A DNA stretch of 64,000 bases from Melitaea cinxia (taxonomy: Eukaryota > Arthropoda > Insecta > Lepidoptera > Nymphalidae): the NCBI RefSeq assembly GCF_905220565.1, contig NC_059421.1, positions 3,801,501 to 3,865,500 on the forward strand. The letters run 5' to 3'. Made by a program: the position numbers and the translations under genes. Shown in pieces: positions 11,451 to 24,367 of this stretch (position 1 is its first letter; each line of letters opens with the position of its first letter). The notes under the pieces were generated by a model, which had not been told where the DNA came from, did no database searches, and worked only from the letters and a program-made list of their open reading frames with translations.

Positions 11451-12958
11451 TTTAATAGGATTGATAAATAAAATACAGGTTCAAATTTTATTTTCTGCTA
11501 CAGCTCGTGATAACAAATAATACTTTCAACATATTTCTTTTATTAAAATTTGATGTCTTTTGTTTTGTGATTTTTTTCGTTATAGTCAAATAACCATTTA
11601 GTTTAATTTACAGAAACAAAAAATCTGGATTTAACCAACAAGTTGAGGTATCAATAGAAAGGCACAATATCCTTCGAGACTACTAATGCTCACAATCTGA
11701 ATAAAAGATTAATATTGATTTGATATAAAGTATAATGTATCAGTTCCTTCATCAACTAATAGATGGCGTTGTGAGTCCGAGTTAAAGACTAATGTATTTG
11801 GTTCCTTCATTTACTAATAGATGGCGGTGTGCCGTCTGTTAAAACGCGCTGTCAAGATTATTTCACAGATGTACTTAAGAAAATTCTGATTTTATTTTTT
11901 CTGGCGGCCGGTATCTTTAGTACGGCCCTTCTCACCGGTGACGCTGTAAAAAGCTGTAACTAGGGCCAACAGCAACAGTCACTTCGAAAAAAAAAACCCT
12001 GAGTTTAAATGATAAACATAAGCTTGAATACGAGTTTGAATGCATTCTTTTTTCACACAATCGATGAACCAAGAATTGTACTAGCTCGTTATCACAATTT
12101 TTAGTTGACCCTGCGTTGAGGATTCCATTCTTCACGAGTTTTGGAATAATATATAAATAATACTTAGGCGTAGACGATCATACATAGCTGCAAATCAAAT
12201 TGAGAAAATTTTGTAAAAAAAATATATCATAATAATAGTTTCACCACAAAAACGGTTAAACTAATTACATAATAATTTAATGATCTACAGATAATAATTA
12301 ATAGCTGAGATAATTCAATCTAAATTTATGTAAGTACTTGGTAATCCAGTAATTATAAACCTAATTCAATAATTATGTAAAATAAACCTAGGTATATAAG
12401 GAAGGATTGTTATTACTGTAACCTATGTGTGGTGAAATTCAATCAATAGGGTTTTCGTCTATGTACATACTACATTGACCTTTCAAAATTATTTTGTATC
12501 AAATAGTATAAATCTATACTAATAAATGAGAGCCAGTTTTTCTTTTTGTATATGTATTATACAGCGTGTTTCAACAGAACACGTTTATATCTTATATAAT
12601 ATAAATTGTACCGACTTTTCAAATTTCGCTTGTTTTACCAATTTGCTATAAAACTTCATCTTATTCTTCTCAACAACGACGAATCATTACTTCGCAGTAA
12701 GGCCACGTACAGCAGTAGCTGGACACGTACTTCTTCATTCCACTAGTAAGTATTATTCATTTTCTCACATAGAGTAACAATTTCGCAATTCAATAGTCAC
12801 TTCACAAAATTATTTTTATGATAATGTAACTGTAATTTATCTACCAATAATCTAATGCAACATACAATCGAAGGTAGTTGGAACTGTGCCAATATAAATT
12901 TTTGCATTAAAATGAAAAATTCCATTACAATTGGTAGATTATTGTCAATTGTAATGGA
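11451..12958. other. AT-rich stretch with small repeats, no gene
   Basis: Two small items are listed separately: a diverged direct repeat at 11735-11833 and a hairpin at 12918-12961. The 67-codon minus frame at 11932-12135 has no supporting feature. Confidence 0.45.
11735..11833 (+). repeat. Diverged direct repeat pair
   Basis: The block GTTCCTTCATC..CTAATAGATGGCG (about 11743-11770) is followed about 60 bp later by GTTCCTTCATT..CTAATAGATGGCG (about 11801-11827). No function is evident. Confidence 0.6.
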
Positions 12959-12961
12959 ATT
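12918..12961. repeat. Perfect 16-bp-stem inverted repeat
   Basis: AATTCCATTACAATTG at 12918-12933 pairs perfectly with 12946-12961 across a 12-nt loop. It lies at the position equivalent to the window start but, on the tandem model, not at a duplication breakpoint. Confidence 0.85.
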
Positions 12962-14090
12962 GAATGGAATTATTGTTGAATGTGGAATTACTTAATTGTT
13001 ATTTTTGTGATAGCAATAGATTTATTCGTATCATTAATTACATTATAAATTAATAATATCACATTACTTACCTAAAATTGCAAATTTCTGAATCGTCCGG
13101 ACAAATTTCCCTATATTGTTCATTGTTCAACACAGTTGTATGTACATGAGTCCGGGTATTGATATCAACGTGCCACTTCTATGTGACATTTCATTTGTCC
13201 GAGTTTAATTACAACATACATAGAACATTGTGTGATGTGAACTGTTTGCTATGTGCAATATTGTATAGTATTACTTGTCTGATAGAGATTGTCTATTGAA
13301 TAAACTATCCATATGTGTCTTATGAAACTTGTATTGTATCTGGAAACGTAAACAAAACTGTAATGAACTTTGAAGTCCAGATCTATATTGATAAATAATC
13401 TTCGCTTAGTTTTCCAGAGCATATAATTTGAACCACTAAAGCTAATGTTACGTTACCTATAATAATAACATATTCATACATTAGGGAAATAAATACGATT
13501 TTATTACAACGACCCTATTTCCAGAAACAAAGTACAAGCATCTATTAAAACTGTGTTAGTTTACTGATACAATAACTTTTCTTACCATGGTACAAACGTA
13601 AATGGCCCAATCACCCACTCAATTAGACGGTTACCCGTTCATTAATTAATTTGGAATTCATTTAAATGCTCGAAGAGGTTGACAGCGGTCGAAAGTATCC
13701 GAACCGTTATAATTAGGTTGAAATTCAACAAGTTTGTTAAATTTGTTATATGCTAAAATTAAATATTGCTTGTTACGTCATTGACTCAAAATTTGGTGTA
13801 AGATGTCTTAGGAATAGAAAGGACGGCTATACCTGCCACGCTGCTTTACTACCTACTAATGTATGTTTCTTTTAGTATCACAAGCCACCATAACATTTTC
13901 TATAACAACCACCGTGGCTTTATGTATTCTCTGAGGTATATGTATGACAAAAATCCACAAATAAAAATGCCAAATATTTTTTATGCAAATACGAATATAA
14001 ACTTTGACGGGGAGTTGAATTTACGTTTGTAAGGAAAAACCTAAAAAAAAACCTCGAGATTAGTTTTTTTTTTTAATCACTAGGCCATAA

Positions 14091-14370
14091 GCCATAGGCC
14101 ATAGGCGGTTGCGGGTTCGATCCCCGCACATGACAAACATTTGTATTGGCCATACAGGTGTTTGCCGTGGTCTGGGTGTTTGTGCACTCCTCGTGGGTCT
14201 CCCCACCGTGCCTCGGAGAGCACGTTAAGCCGTTGGTCCCGGTTGTTATCATGTACACCGAATATATTCGCCAACCCGCATTGGAGCAGCGTGGTGGATT
14301 AAGCTCTGATCCTTCTCTTACATGGTAAAGAGGCCTATGCCCAGTAGTGGGATGTTACAGACTGAAGCGA
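14091..14370 (+). repeat. SINE family A (duplicate of 1133-1412)
   Basis: Identical in arrangement to 1133-1412, including the flanking TAGGCCATAA repeats. It arose by segmental duplication and not by a second insertion. Confidence 0.85.
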
Positions 14371-15213
14371 TAGGCCATAAAAACTCACAAAGGCATCACT
14401 ACGTAGTGCGGTGAGTGTAGGGAACAAGCTGTACTTATTTAGTCGCTGCTTGTAAACACGCGGGAGAGTTGAGTTGAGTGTTATTTTATTATAAACCGAT
14501 CATTAAAGAAGGAAAAAGGTCTTATTGATGTTCTTAAAACAATAGGGGCGTTATTAGAACTATTGATTAAAAGATAAAGCCAACTATCAGTGGATAAATT
14601 TCCCTTCATTATCAAAACTTTCACGTATCTGAACTAACAACTCCACGTTCTCAAATAACTTGTTTCAGTTAAAATTTATTGAGTATTTTAAGACCCAATG
14701 ATTAATTTTAAGCCCAGATTCAACGACACAGTATAACGGTCAGTATTTATCTAAGTATTTTGAACTAGAACCTCTACAGAAGATTACGTTGTATTTTGTT
14801 TTGAGCAATTAGTTATTCAGAACTCGATGCCTCTTACCGTTTTATAAATTTTTAGTAAAGAATAATTAAAATAGGAATAGAAGAAAACTATGCGTATGTT
14901 TTTACTTACCAACTGGTAACAATCCTGTAGAAGGTTACTAATTATGGGAATATATGGAAACAATTTATAGTATCAGAAATGTAGATAGGAGCGTAAGTAT
15001 TGATCAAGATGTACGTTAATACCGCGCTTAGCCGATGCTCACTGAGCAGAATAAAGATTTTCTTTTTCTCTTCATTTATACACTCAGCCATTAGTAATAG
15101 GCTTTGTTAAAGAAATGTAGCAAACAATAGTAATCCAGAATTTCTGTTCTAGTAAATTAGTCTGCCTCAGTGTTTGATTTGCAGGAAATGTTTCAACTGC
15201 AAGTTAGACCAAG

Positions 15214-15400
15214 AAATAATAATAATAATACACTTTATTGAACACCAAAAACAGAAATGATACATATCAAAGAAAGAAAAAATATTGACAATAAAAGAAA
15301 GTTTACAAAAGGTCATGAAAGCAGTTTATGAAAATTAATATAAAAACAGTTTTAATTAACAAAATTATTACATATTTTTTTTTTTATATATTATACAAAC
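15214..15400 (-). mobile_element. Likely LINE 3' end (duplicate of 2256-2442)
   Basis: Duplicate of the (AAT)n-headed minus-strand LINE end at 2256-2442. Confidence 0.4.
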
Positions 15401-15678
15401 GTTACGTTGGTGCAAAGGTCATTTGTATTGGCCATACAGATGTTTGCCGTGGTCTGGGAGTTTGTGCAGTCCTTGTGGGTCTCCCCAGCGTGCCTCGGAG
15501 AGCACACTAAGCCGTCGATCCCGGTTGTTATCATGTACACCTGATAGCGATCGTTACTCATAGTAGGGAATATATCCGGCAACACGCATTGGAGCAGCGT
15601 GATGGATTAGGCTCTGATCCTTTTCCTACATGGAGAAAGAGGCCTATACCCAGCAGTGGTATACTACAGGCTGAAGCA
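15401..15678 (+). repeat. SINE family A (duplicate of 2443-2720)
   Basis: Duplicate of the truncated SINE A copy, with the same TATACAAAC flanks. Confidence 0.85.
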
Positions 15679-17031
15679 TATACAAACAATTGATCATTCA
15701 TTATACGTAAACAAGCACATTTAACATTGATAGCATTAATAATTAATCGGTGTCAAGGCGTAATGATGGAAATTAGTTTCATTAGCTGTATTTGGCGTTT
15801 ATTTAAACGATAATCTGTAAATACAAGTAATAATCATAATCAGGCTAAATCAGCCTCTGCTGTAATGTGGTTTGATTTATCAATTTTAATCTCTATTTAT
15901 TATTCACATTTAACTATGTGTGTTTAATGCTAAACAAAATGGGTAGATAATTTATGAAATGGATTACCTATGTACATTATAAGACTCATTTTCCTCCGGC
16001 GTGGGGTAAGACAGGGAAATGTAATATCACCGAAACTATTTACCACTGTGCTGGAGGATTATTATTGTTTTCGTAATTCTTTATTGACATCGTAACGATC
16101 TTCGTTGACGTAGTCGACCTTTGCCTCTACGTTCATAGAAAAATCGACAGGGTAACGGTTGCGCACGTCACGTTTTTTCGCTATCCCTAGGGAACTACGA
16201 ATTTTTCAGGGATGAAAGCAAGCTAAATGTTATGGTCAATTATCATCAATCAAGCCGTCGAGCTACAAAAGTGCAACAAACAAACTCACTTTCAGATTTA
16301 TAATATTAGTATGGAAGTATGGATAGTCCATGAATCAAGTAATAATCACAATTAAGCTAAATCAGCCACTGCTCTACTGTGGGTTGACGGAAAGTTTTCT
16401 TATTAACAATTTATTGTAATCAAATATAGACTCTGAAACCAAAAACATATAAACAGAGGCAAAGAACTGCGTTATTTTTAGGGAAGTTGCTGGTACGTTT
16501 TAGTTTAAGTGAACCTAGTAGGAGTAGTAGGTATAATGGATAACTACCAACTATGGCTGCAGCTTCTGTTTAATTCCCAAGATCAATCCTACGGATTTAA
16601 GATTTCATTTGCATGCAAATCAGTCAGTTAAAATTTAATACAATAATACTCAAATTACAAATGGAAATGGTTTGTCTCGAAAGGGCACAAATAATAAATC
16701 GTGTTGATTGCTCAGTTACGGGTTCATAACCGAACTTAAATCTGTGTTTTCCAAGAGTTAAATTTTCATCAAATTCATCTGGTATTTTGGGTAATTTTAT
16801 TGAAAATCTAAGTCATAAGTACATGAAACATAGTAAAGCTCTGACCTTGTTTCTTCATAAACAAGTAAGCCCTTGCCAAGAAGTGGAAGTTTTAAGCATG
16901 TAATATTGTGTAATACAGTATTAGTAAAAGTAGATAAATAGACGCTTACTCAAAGGCAAGTAGGATTATCTCCTGTGTCAGGAATAAAGTATGACTTTTG
17001 AAAACAGATTCTGTATATTTAATTACGTAGC

Positions 17032-17191
17032 AGCGTCTTCGGTGCGACAAAGCCAGTACTGTGGTCACCAACCTGCCTGCCCAGCGTGGTGACTATAGGC
17101 AAAGCACATGAGTTCACGTTATTTTTGGCGTAAACTTGTGGAGGCCTATGTCCAGCAGTGGACTGTATAGGCTGTAATGATGATAATGATG
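17032..17191 (+). repeat. SINE family B fragment (duplicate of 4074-4233)
   Basis: Duplicate carrying the same AATTACGTAGC flanks. It has one of the four substitutions, c-t at 17062. Confidence 0.88.
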
Positions 17192-18551
17192 AATTACGTA
17201 GCGTTAATTTATTTATTTGTAATAATAATAATAATTTTCCTAATTTATAATTTTAATTTATATTATCCCATTTTGTCTGTACCATAGTTATCAATCGAAA
17301 CGTCCACAGAGAAACTTTGAATCTGTTTTAACTGGATCAACACTGATAGTCTCTTTATCCCTTCGACTTTTAAATTACTTTTATTTTACAAATAGACTAG
17401 CGAAGTCATTTTAGTTTTTTTTTTAAGGTTGACTTTGTTTTCATTAAAAGAAACGTGTGCGCTATGTAATTAAAACTTACAACATTTTTGATACAATAAT
17501 AACAAGACCGTTAAAATAAATTTTAAAAACTTAACCATTATGTTTATTGTACGAGATTTGGGTATTAGTTGTTAGTTGGAGTAAGCTTTACCAAATCTGT
17601 ATATAATGTTTCCATTAAATGTTTTTTTTTTCAATAAATCTAATGTAGTGTTTATCAACCACAAATTCTTATTCAAATATAATTTATTGCGGGTAGAGGT
17701 TAACGTACAGTTTACTGTCACAATTCGGTTCGTTAACTCAATGCATAGTCGAGCGATAACAATTACTCGTAATATCATTTCTATTATGCGCTATCTTTTG
17801 AGGCATGACATACAATTTTCCGGGATAATAGATAACCACCTTGAGTTGGGTACGTAATGTGTTTAAATATTTATCAAACAGATTTAGTCGGGGTTTGATG
17901 GTTCTATTTCGTTGATGGTTCGGTTACATAGATGAGGTATGTTGATGTGGTTTTGTTATAGACACTAGAAATATAAAAAAAAAAATCTTTTATTCCATTT
18001 AAATGCCAAGATTCCCTCATGTTTTCATAGTCTTTGGTGATATCAGTGTATCAGTGCATGATCGTCCACTGAAGGTAGGGTTCTTTCGCATATTTCCAAT
18101 ATTCGTTACTCGGCAGTTCCACAAACTAGCGATTCAAACATTTTTATTATTTTATGAGATTATTTGGCAATATTGTTATTAAATTTGAGGATCAAAATAT
18201 TGGTTTTAAAGCGTTTTAGTTATCTTATACCAGGCGTTAAGGAAACATTGCGAGCAACCCCAGATAATTACGTGGAGAATAATTCTGAAACTTGAATGCG
18301 TTATCTCTAATTTCTAGTGCAATAATAGCGGTGTCGCGGCGACAATTTACATCCTCGTTACAACATAAGATGAAGCTCATAACTAGTAGTTGCAAGTTTT
18401 ATATATTTGTTTAAATATTTCGTTGAAAATACCTTAAACAGCTTTAATGAACTCAATTCTTACCTTGATCGTGGACAATGATAATCACATCAGAAATTTA
18501 TTATTGCTGGCAATACATTGTAATACCAATGTCTATGTCGTGTCTTCATTT

Positions 18552-18867
18552 CATCATTACAGCCTATACAGTCCACTGCTGGACATAGGCTTCCACAAGT
18601 TTACGCCAAAAATAACGTGCCCATAGTCACCACGCTGGACAGGCGGGTTGGTGACCGCAGTACTGGCTTTGTCGCACCGAAGACGCTGCTGGCCGTCTTC
18701 GGCCTGTGTATTTCAAAGCCAGCAGTTGGATGGTTATCCCGCCATCGGTCGGCTTCTTAAGTTCCAAGGTGGTTGTGGAACCTTGTTATCCCTTAGTCGC
18801 CTCTTACGACACCCACGGGAAGAGAGGGGGTGGCTAAATTCTTTAGTGCCATAGCCACACAACAGCA
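18552..18867 (-). repeat. SINE family B (duplicate of 5594-5909)
   Basis: Duplicate with the same TGTCTTCATTT flanks and the substitution at 18862. Confidence 0.88.
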
Positions 18868-19191
18868 TGTCTTCATTTATCATAACCCAAAAATATTCTG
18901 TTTCATAATTATTCATACAGCTTAGTCAGTGGACATAATAACATTCCAGAAAAATATATTCGAATATTATATGTACATACCAGACAGTAATGAAGGCGTA
19001 GAGCATAGGTCTTTACCAAATGTCATGAAATCCTAGGAGTGCTGGATGTTATGTTGATTTACATAAATATAAGAGAGCGTTGACACTGTCTGACTTATAA
19101 CTATTTAACCTTTAAAAAAAAGGTAATAAACACCGTATTCCTTATTGCGTTTGAACCGTATTGCTTGTGCTTATGTTATGGTAAATATATA

Positions 19192-19503
19192 TCCCACCAA
19201 AAACATTTTCATGTAAAATGTTGCCAAGACGAGATCATATGGCTCGCACTGTCAAAAAGTTATCAGATCTCATGTAGAGCCAAGCTTCTAACTCTACACG
19301 TCCTAACTCTACAAGCCCTAACTTCATAAGCTCTACACCTTAGTCAAAATATGTGGCTTGGCCGTTTCGCTACCTTCACGTGGGCGTAAGGTGAAAAATT
19401 TATTCACTGTTTATTACTTTTCTGTTATACAATAGTTCTATTAAAGAAAAAATAAAAAGAAGAATAATTGATATACATATAATACAAATAAAAATAAAAA
19501 GAG

Positions 19504-19570
<67 letters not shown>

Positions 19571-19792
19571 GAGACAGGAAAGTCGTCATCTACAACATCG
19601 GCAGCCGGTAGTAACGAAACGGCCAAGCCACATATTTTGACTAAGGTGTAGAGTTTATGAAGTTAGGGCTTGTAGAGTTAGGACGTGTAGAGTTAGAAGC
19701 TTGGCTCTACATGAGATCTGATAACTTTTTGACAGTGCGAGCCATATGATCTCGTCTTGGCAACATTTTACATGAAAATGTTTTTGGTGGGA
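19192..19792. mobile_element. Foldback element (duplicate of 6234-6834)
   Basis: Same arms and the same (AT)30 centre as 6234-6834. Arms of this kind in tandem-duplicated DNA are prone to mis-assembly, which matters when judging whether the duplication is real. Confidence 0.85.
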
Positions 19793-20500
19793 TTTCACTT
19801 CTTTTTGTAAGTTGCTTATGACAATATTATAGCTGCATTTTACCTCCGACACATTCTATACCATAAATATCATCCAATCTCCACCATATTCGGTTGAAGC
19901 ACGCTGTTTTTGATTTTATGTTGAACTGATATGCTAACGGACCTCCGCCAAAACTTAAATACCAAAATTACACAATGTAAATTTTCGACCTAAACTAATA
20001 ACCAATTTTTATTTTTTATGTATTTTATTATTATTATTTATAACAAGGAGTAACTAGGAGTCCCTATATCAATTTTCAGACCTCTAGCATCAAAATTTGC
20101 GGAAGTCTCATACAAACTTCCATCCCCTAGTTTAAGGGATTGGGGGGTAAAATTTCCAAGTTTTAGAATTTTTTTCTTGTTTGTGTACTAATACTAGCTT
20201 ACATACCAAATTTCAGCTTTCTGGGACTTCAGGAAGTACTCTAAGAATTTTGATGATCATCAGTGAGTGACGAAATCGGGGTTTTTTAGATATCAATAAA
20301 ATCTAAAGTATAAGAGCTATGTAATTGAAACTTTATATGTTTAATAAGTCCACTATTGACATTATATTCCGAGAATTTTGTTTATCTAGTATAATCCAAA
20401 CCCAAGTTATGAGGGTTCAAAAAAACGACGAAGCACTTCGAGAAAAGATAGGTAGTGCTTTTCGTTTTTTTTTCTTTTTTTTTTTTTGTCTCGTCTTGGC

Positions 20501-20520
20501 GGGGGCACTACCGTGCCCCC
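20501..20520. repeat. GC hairpin at the duplication end
   Basis: GGGGGCAC, a 4-nt loop TACC and GTGCCCCC form a perfect 8-bp stem. It starts two bases after the last duplicated base (20499). It is followed by a T run, so it also looks like a terminator in form, but there is no gene upstream. Confidence 0.8.
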
Positions 20521-20645
20521 AGATTTTTTTAATCATATCAATACTTATTTATGGATAACTTTCTTTTTTTAAAAAATAATTATTAGTTTATCTGTTTAAT
20601 AATTCATTCATCTGTTATAATATGTTACGAATCATGTGAAAGTTT

Positions 20646-20870
20646 TTTTTTTTTTAAATGGGGCAAACGGACATGTGGCTCACCTGGTGGTAAGTGAAAA
20701 CAACATTCACAGACACCAGCTACATCAGAGGATTAGCAGGCGCGTTGCCGGCCTTTCAAATAGGAATATGCTCTTTTTTGAAGGTCCCTAAGTCGTATCG
20801 ATTCGGAAATACCGTAGGTGGCAGCTGGTTCCATATAGTGGTAGTGTGAGGCAGGAATGTTTATAATATG
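20646..20870 (+). repeat. Dispersed repeat D (lepidopteran type)
   Basis: Contains the blocks ACATGTGGCTCACCTGGTGG, CGCGTTGCCGGCCTTTCAA and GTCGTATCGATTCGGAAATA, which I recognise as a common dispersed lepidopteran repeat. The class is uncertain. It begins after an oligo-T run. No coding capacity. Confidence 0.65.
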
Positions 20871-20879
20871 GTGACACGG

Positions 20880-20990
20880 TCACAGCACGGGCGGTTGCGC
20901 TGGCGATCGTGGGCTCTATCCCCGCTCACGACATATGTATCGGCCATATAGATGTTTATCGTTGTCTGGGCGTTTGGGTTTGTATATTGA
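20880..20990 (+). repeat. SINE family A head fragment
   Basis: It has the tRNA-like part with a degraded B box (GGGCTCTATCCCCGC) and then the TATCGGCCATATAGATG body. The 3' tail is missing, so this is an old, partial copy. Confidence 0.65.
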
Positions 20991-21920
20991 GTGTATTTTC
21001 GGACCAGGACACAGGAGTGAATCTTAGTGTAAATTGTTTTTATTTATTTATTATTATTTATTTTATGAAACATTAAATCAACCACGTCATCATTCAGTTT
21101 AGAATTTACTTCCTAGCATTGTTCTTTATATTAAAAAGTAAATAATTGCAATAACTATTATAACCACAAAAAACAAACACTTTTTGGTGTTAATATCAGT
21201 AAGTATAAACATAAAACAGACATTAAACGGGATTCTAAGTACGTAGTAGTTCTATTAAATTAATTTTTGTGTATTTCCATTTTCAAAATTCCATTTTCAA
21301 TTTTCCATTCGCAAAAAAAAGAAAGACTTTTATTTTCATTTATTTAATCTAAACTTTATATAATTAGCATGCGTAGGCATGCAGATGAGTATGTAAAATA
21401 GGGTAGGCTGGACAGCTTTAGTTTGCAACGATCGATGTTGGTCACAAACTATAAATTTGAAATATATTATTTGAAGTTACGTAATCAAGGTTAAAGCAAA
21501 TGTCAGCAGACTATTTCCCGTCTAAATTCTATTGATCATGAGAGTAAAATCCCTGTAACGTTGAAATCCTCTCAACAGTACCATGCGAATGAATATCTAC
21601 CCATATAATATACGCATACTATGGGTCGCGACCTCTATTTATTCGAGCCTAATTCGACCGATCTCAGCGGTCACTGCGGACGTAATTTACAAAGTTTCAC
21701 TATTAACTAATATACTATTATGATATTTGTTCTAAACTCTATATCGGTGAATCCGTATTAACAATATATTACAATCTCCATTAAAACAAATACTAATTAC
21801 AAAATTATTTGATCTGAGCCAAACGATACTGTGGGTAGTTTTGAAGTATTTTGAAATTATTAAAGAGCTATATTAAAAAAGTATACATCCGAATTAATTT
21901 AAAAATATTAATCACCATCA
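20991..21920. other. AT-rich stretch, no feature seen
   Basis: No gene or recognised repeat. Confidence 0.5.
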
Positions 21921-22065
21921 CTTCAGCTTATCACAGTCCACATACACAGTCCGCTGGACATAGGCCTCCCCAAGTTGTGTTTTCCCATGTGTTTTGTCCA
22001 TAGTCACCACGCTGGGCGGGCGGGTTGGTAACCGCAGGGCTAGCTTAGTCGCACCGAAGACAATA
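21921..22065 (-). repeat. SINE family B fragment
   Basis: The tail and central part of SINE B on the minus strand (CCGCTGGACATAGGCCTCCCC, then CACGCTGGGC and GTCGCACCGAAGAC). The head is missing and several substitutions are seen, so this is an older copy. Confidence 0.75.
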
Positions 22066-22416
22066 TCGCAAAAAGATATCAAATATTCTTATTATTCAGA
22101 AATTTTAAGATAACATAATTACTGAATTTATCTCTAAGAACTAAAATGTTATTTTCATTGTAATGTTTAAGTTTAAAAATGTTAGTTTAACAAATGTATA
22201 TACGTAAATACTCATTCACGAAGTTTTTGATAAATAAATATAACAAATCACGAGAGCTATCGACACCGGTATATAATGCAGGAAGCATTGATTCTCCATT
22301 AGTTTCGAAGTTGCTACAAAATCTATAGATTATGAATGTTTCACCCTGAAATGATTTATATCTTCTTACACTCGTTGCCTTAAATATATTAATGTCGTAG
22401 GTATTAGTGAAGTTTA
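22066..22416. other. AT-rich spacer, nothing seen
   Basis: No gene or repeat recognised. Confidence 0.5.
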
Positions 22417-22742
22417 TCTATACAAATAAATAAAATTGGAGTGTCTGTTTGTAATATTATAATAACTGCTTTTTACTAAATGCATAATATGGACGTATAC
22501 ACGGTACATATACTTAAATAACATTTTTTACATTTTTTGTCTGTCTGTCTGTCTATTTGTTTGTTCCGGCTAATCTCTGAAACGGCTGGACCGATTTTGA
22601 CAGGACTTTCACTGACAGACAGCTGGTGTATTAAGGAGTAACATAGGCTACTTTTATTTTAGAAATTTATTTATTTTGTAACTCTGCGAACAGTAATTAT
22701 TTTTAAATACCACGCGAACGAAGTCACTGACACAGCTGCTAG
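22417..22742 (-). repeat. Dispersed repeat E, full-length-like
   Basis: On the minus strand the order is CTAGCAGCTGTGTCAGTG, then a CCGTTTCAGAGATTAGCCGG block with a GACAGACAGACA run, then TTTATTTGTATAGAT. The family recurs at 24559, 24867, 32146 and 60651. The class is not certain; it has no coding capacity in this window. Confidence 0.75.
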
Positions 22743-24358
22743 TTTAAAATATAATTTGATGAAAGTGTTGTTCGATTCTAATACATCTGTTATGCCTGTT
22801 ACATTAAAAGAGAAATACGTTAGCTCTTTTCACAATAATCTGACAACGCGATACGTTGCGCATAATACAGAATGTAGAAGGTAATTGGTCACGACCATGG
22901 AGAATCGTTGGCGTTCATTCAACAGGAGCACGTACAAAGTGCATAGTTTACAGTTCACATGGGCTTGTACCTGTTAAGCTTAAGCTTATTAACAACGGAT
23001 CTAAGCGACACGTTTTAATAAGGTCATGATTGCATTTTTTATAAAAAGAACGTGAATGGCTCTTTCCGCCCTCAACTGTTTCAGATTACAAAAGATAATT
23101 ATCTTATCTGTATTAATTTCTTTCGAATTACGCTTTTATTTATTCTGTAATTTTTTTCTAAGTCAGACTAAAATAATTTGTTCTAAACATTTCTCTTTTT
23201 TCTTCGTACTCAAGTAATAAAATACGTTCCTTGTTTAATTATTCAAGCAATTGCAAATGTAGAAAAGAATTCGTCATTTCAGCAACTATTAAATGTACTT
23301 CAATACACAACACACGGGTTCAAACTTACGTTCCGCTGTCGTGCCAAAACTTAGTTTGGCAGTTGACGACGAAGGATACAAATATTTTCTTCTCGTGTTA
23401 TACTTTTATCATACATGTCATTCTTTATTTGTTGTGATAGTGCATTCTTTCAGTCAATAATATGACGAAATTGTTACCTGGGAAAGCGAAGAAATGGTTA
23501 TTGATTTTAAATGGATTGTTTAGTTGGTCAGGTAAAATATAGTTACGCTTGATTTTAAATTTATATGCTTTATCTGGTTATTCCAGAGCATTTTCTGTTT
23601 TTTTTTTATTAAGATATGTGTATATATTTATTATTATTTTTATAATTAGGAAAAATGTACTATAAGTAAATTAGTTTTCGTTGAGTTTTTAAAATAATAT
23701 GCTTTAGTTTGCTTATGTCCAATGGAGCGTGACTCTTATAAGCCCGGTCTCAAGTCCTCGTCAAAAGTTTGACGTACAATTAATCCATGTAATAAATCGT
23801 AAAGGTATCTCACGTAGCTTTATCATAATTTTATTTTTCACAAACAAGAAATAACGTTGAATGTGAATGTAGCGGAACCGTAAAGCATTACCTTCCACCC
23901 ACGTACTGTGCAACCATTCCATGATTCAGCCGTTCTCTGCCACTCGCGGTACATCCGACTTGAATTGTTCTGAAGTTTATTGCATTTCGAAGCGAAACGT
24001 CCGCACTCGCAGGTCTAATACTTCGATATGTGTACGAGGCATATGAAGCTCAATACATTACGTAGCAGGATCTTGATGAGATATGGTGCTGAAAAGCTAT
24101 TTCCATTAAAGTTTTTTTTTTTTATTGTTGTTGTTGTTTGTTATGAGGACACAATCAAATGAAATCAATATTTGATTGAAATAATATTTTTTTTTTCATT
24201 ATTTATCGTTGTGTCCATTTGTTATAAGTATTCTTTGAAAAATATTCTTTTCGCAGGAAAGCTGCTGCGAACCGTCAAAGAATATTTTTTTCCTTTTAGC
24301 AGCTAATAAATAAGGTTTTTTCTTTTAGCAGATACATTTTTTCTATTTTTAACGCTGG
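22743..24358. other. AT-rich stretch, no supported gene
   Basis: The 68-codon plus frame at 23231-23437 has no domain. At 24236-24288 a weak dyad around AAGAATATT is seen. Nothing here is firm. Confidence 0.45.
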
Positions 24359-24367
24359 AAAATACAT

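Larger units (their letters stand above)
7542..20499 (+). repeat. Inferred second unit of 12,958-bp tandem duplication
   Basis: A tandem duplication with period 12,958 that ends at 20499 must have its second unit start at 7542. The part 12959-20499 is seen to match 1-7541. The part 7542-12958 is predicted to match the 5,416 bases just left of the window, which I cannot see. The junction reads TTGG followed by TTGG. Past 20499 the sequence is unrelated to 7542 onward. Confidence 0.75.
12959..20499 (+). repeat. Seen match to 1-7541
   Basis: Same sequence as 1-7541 apart from four substitutions found by eye, which is about 0.05% difference. All features of 1-7541 recur at +12,958. The end is sharp: after TCTCGTCTTGG the two copies continue with unrelated bases. 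Confidence 0.95.

Noticed and set aside
12959..12961. Duplication breakpoint at the hairpin near 12959
   Set aside because: 12959 is only the image of the window's first base. A tandem duplication ending at 20499 with period 12,958 puts the junction at 7541/7542.
20501..20535. Intrinsic terminator (GC hairpin then T run)
   Set aside because: The sequence is eukaryotic and has no upstream gene; the form is coincidental.
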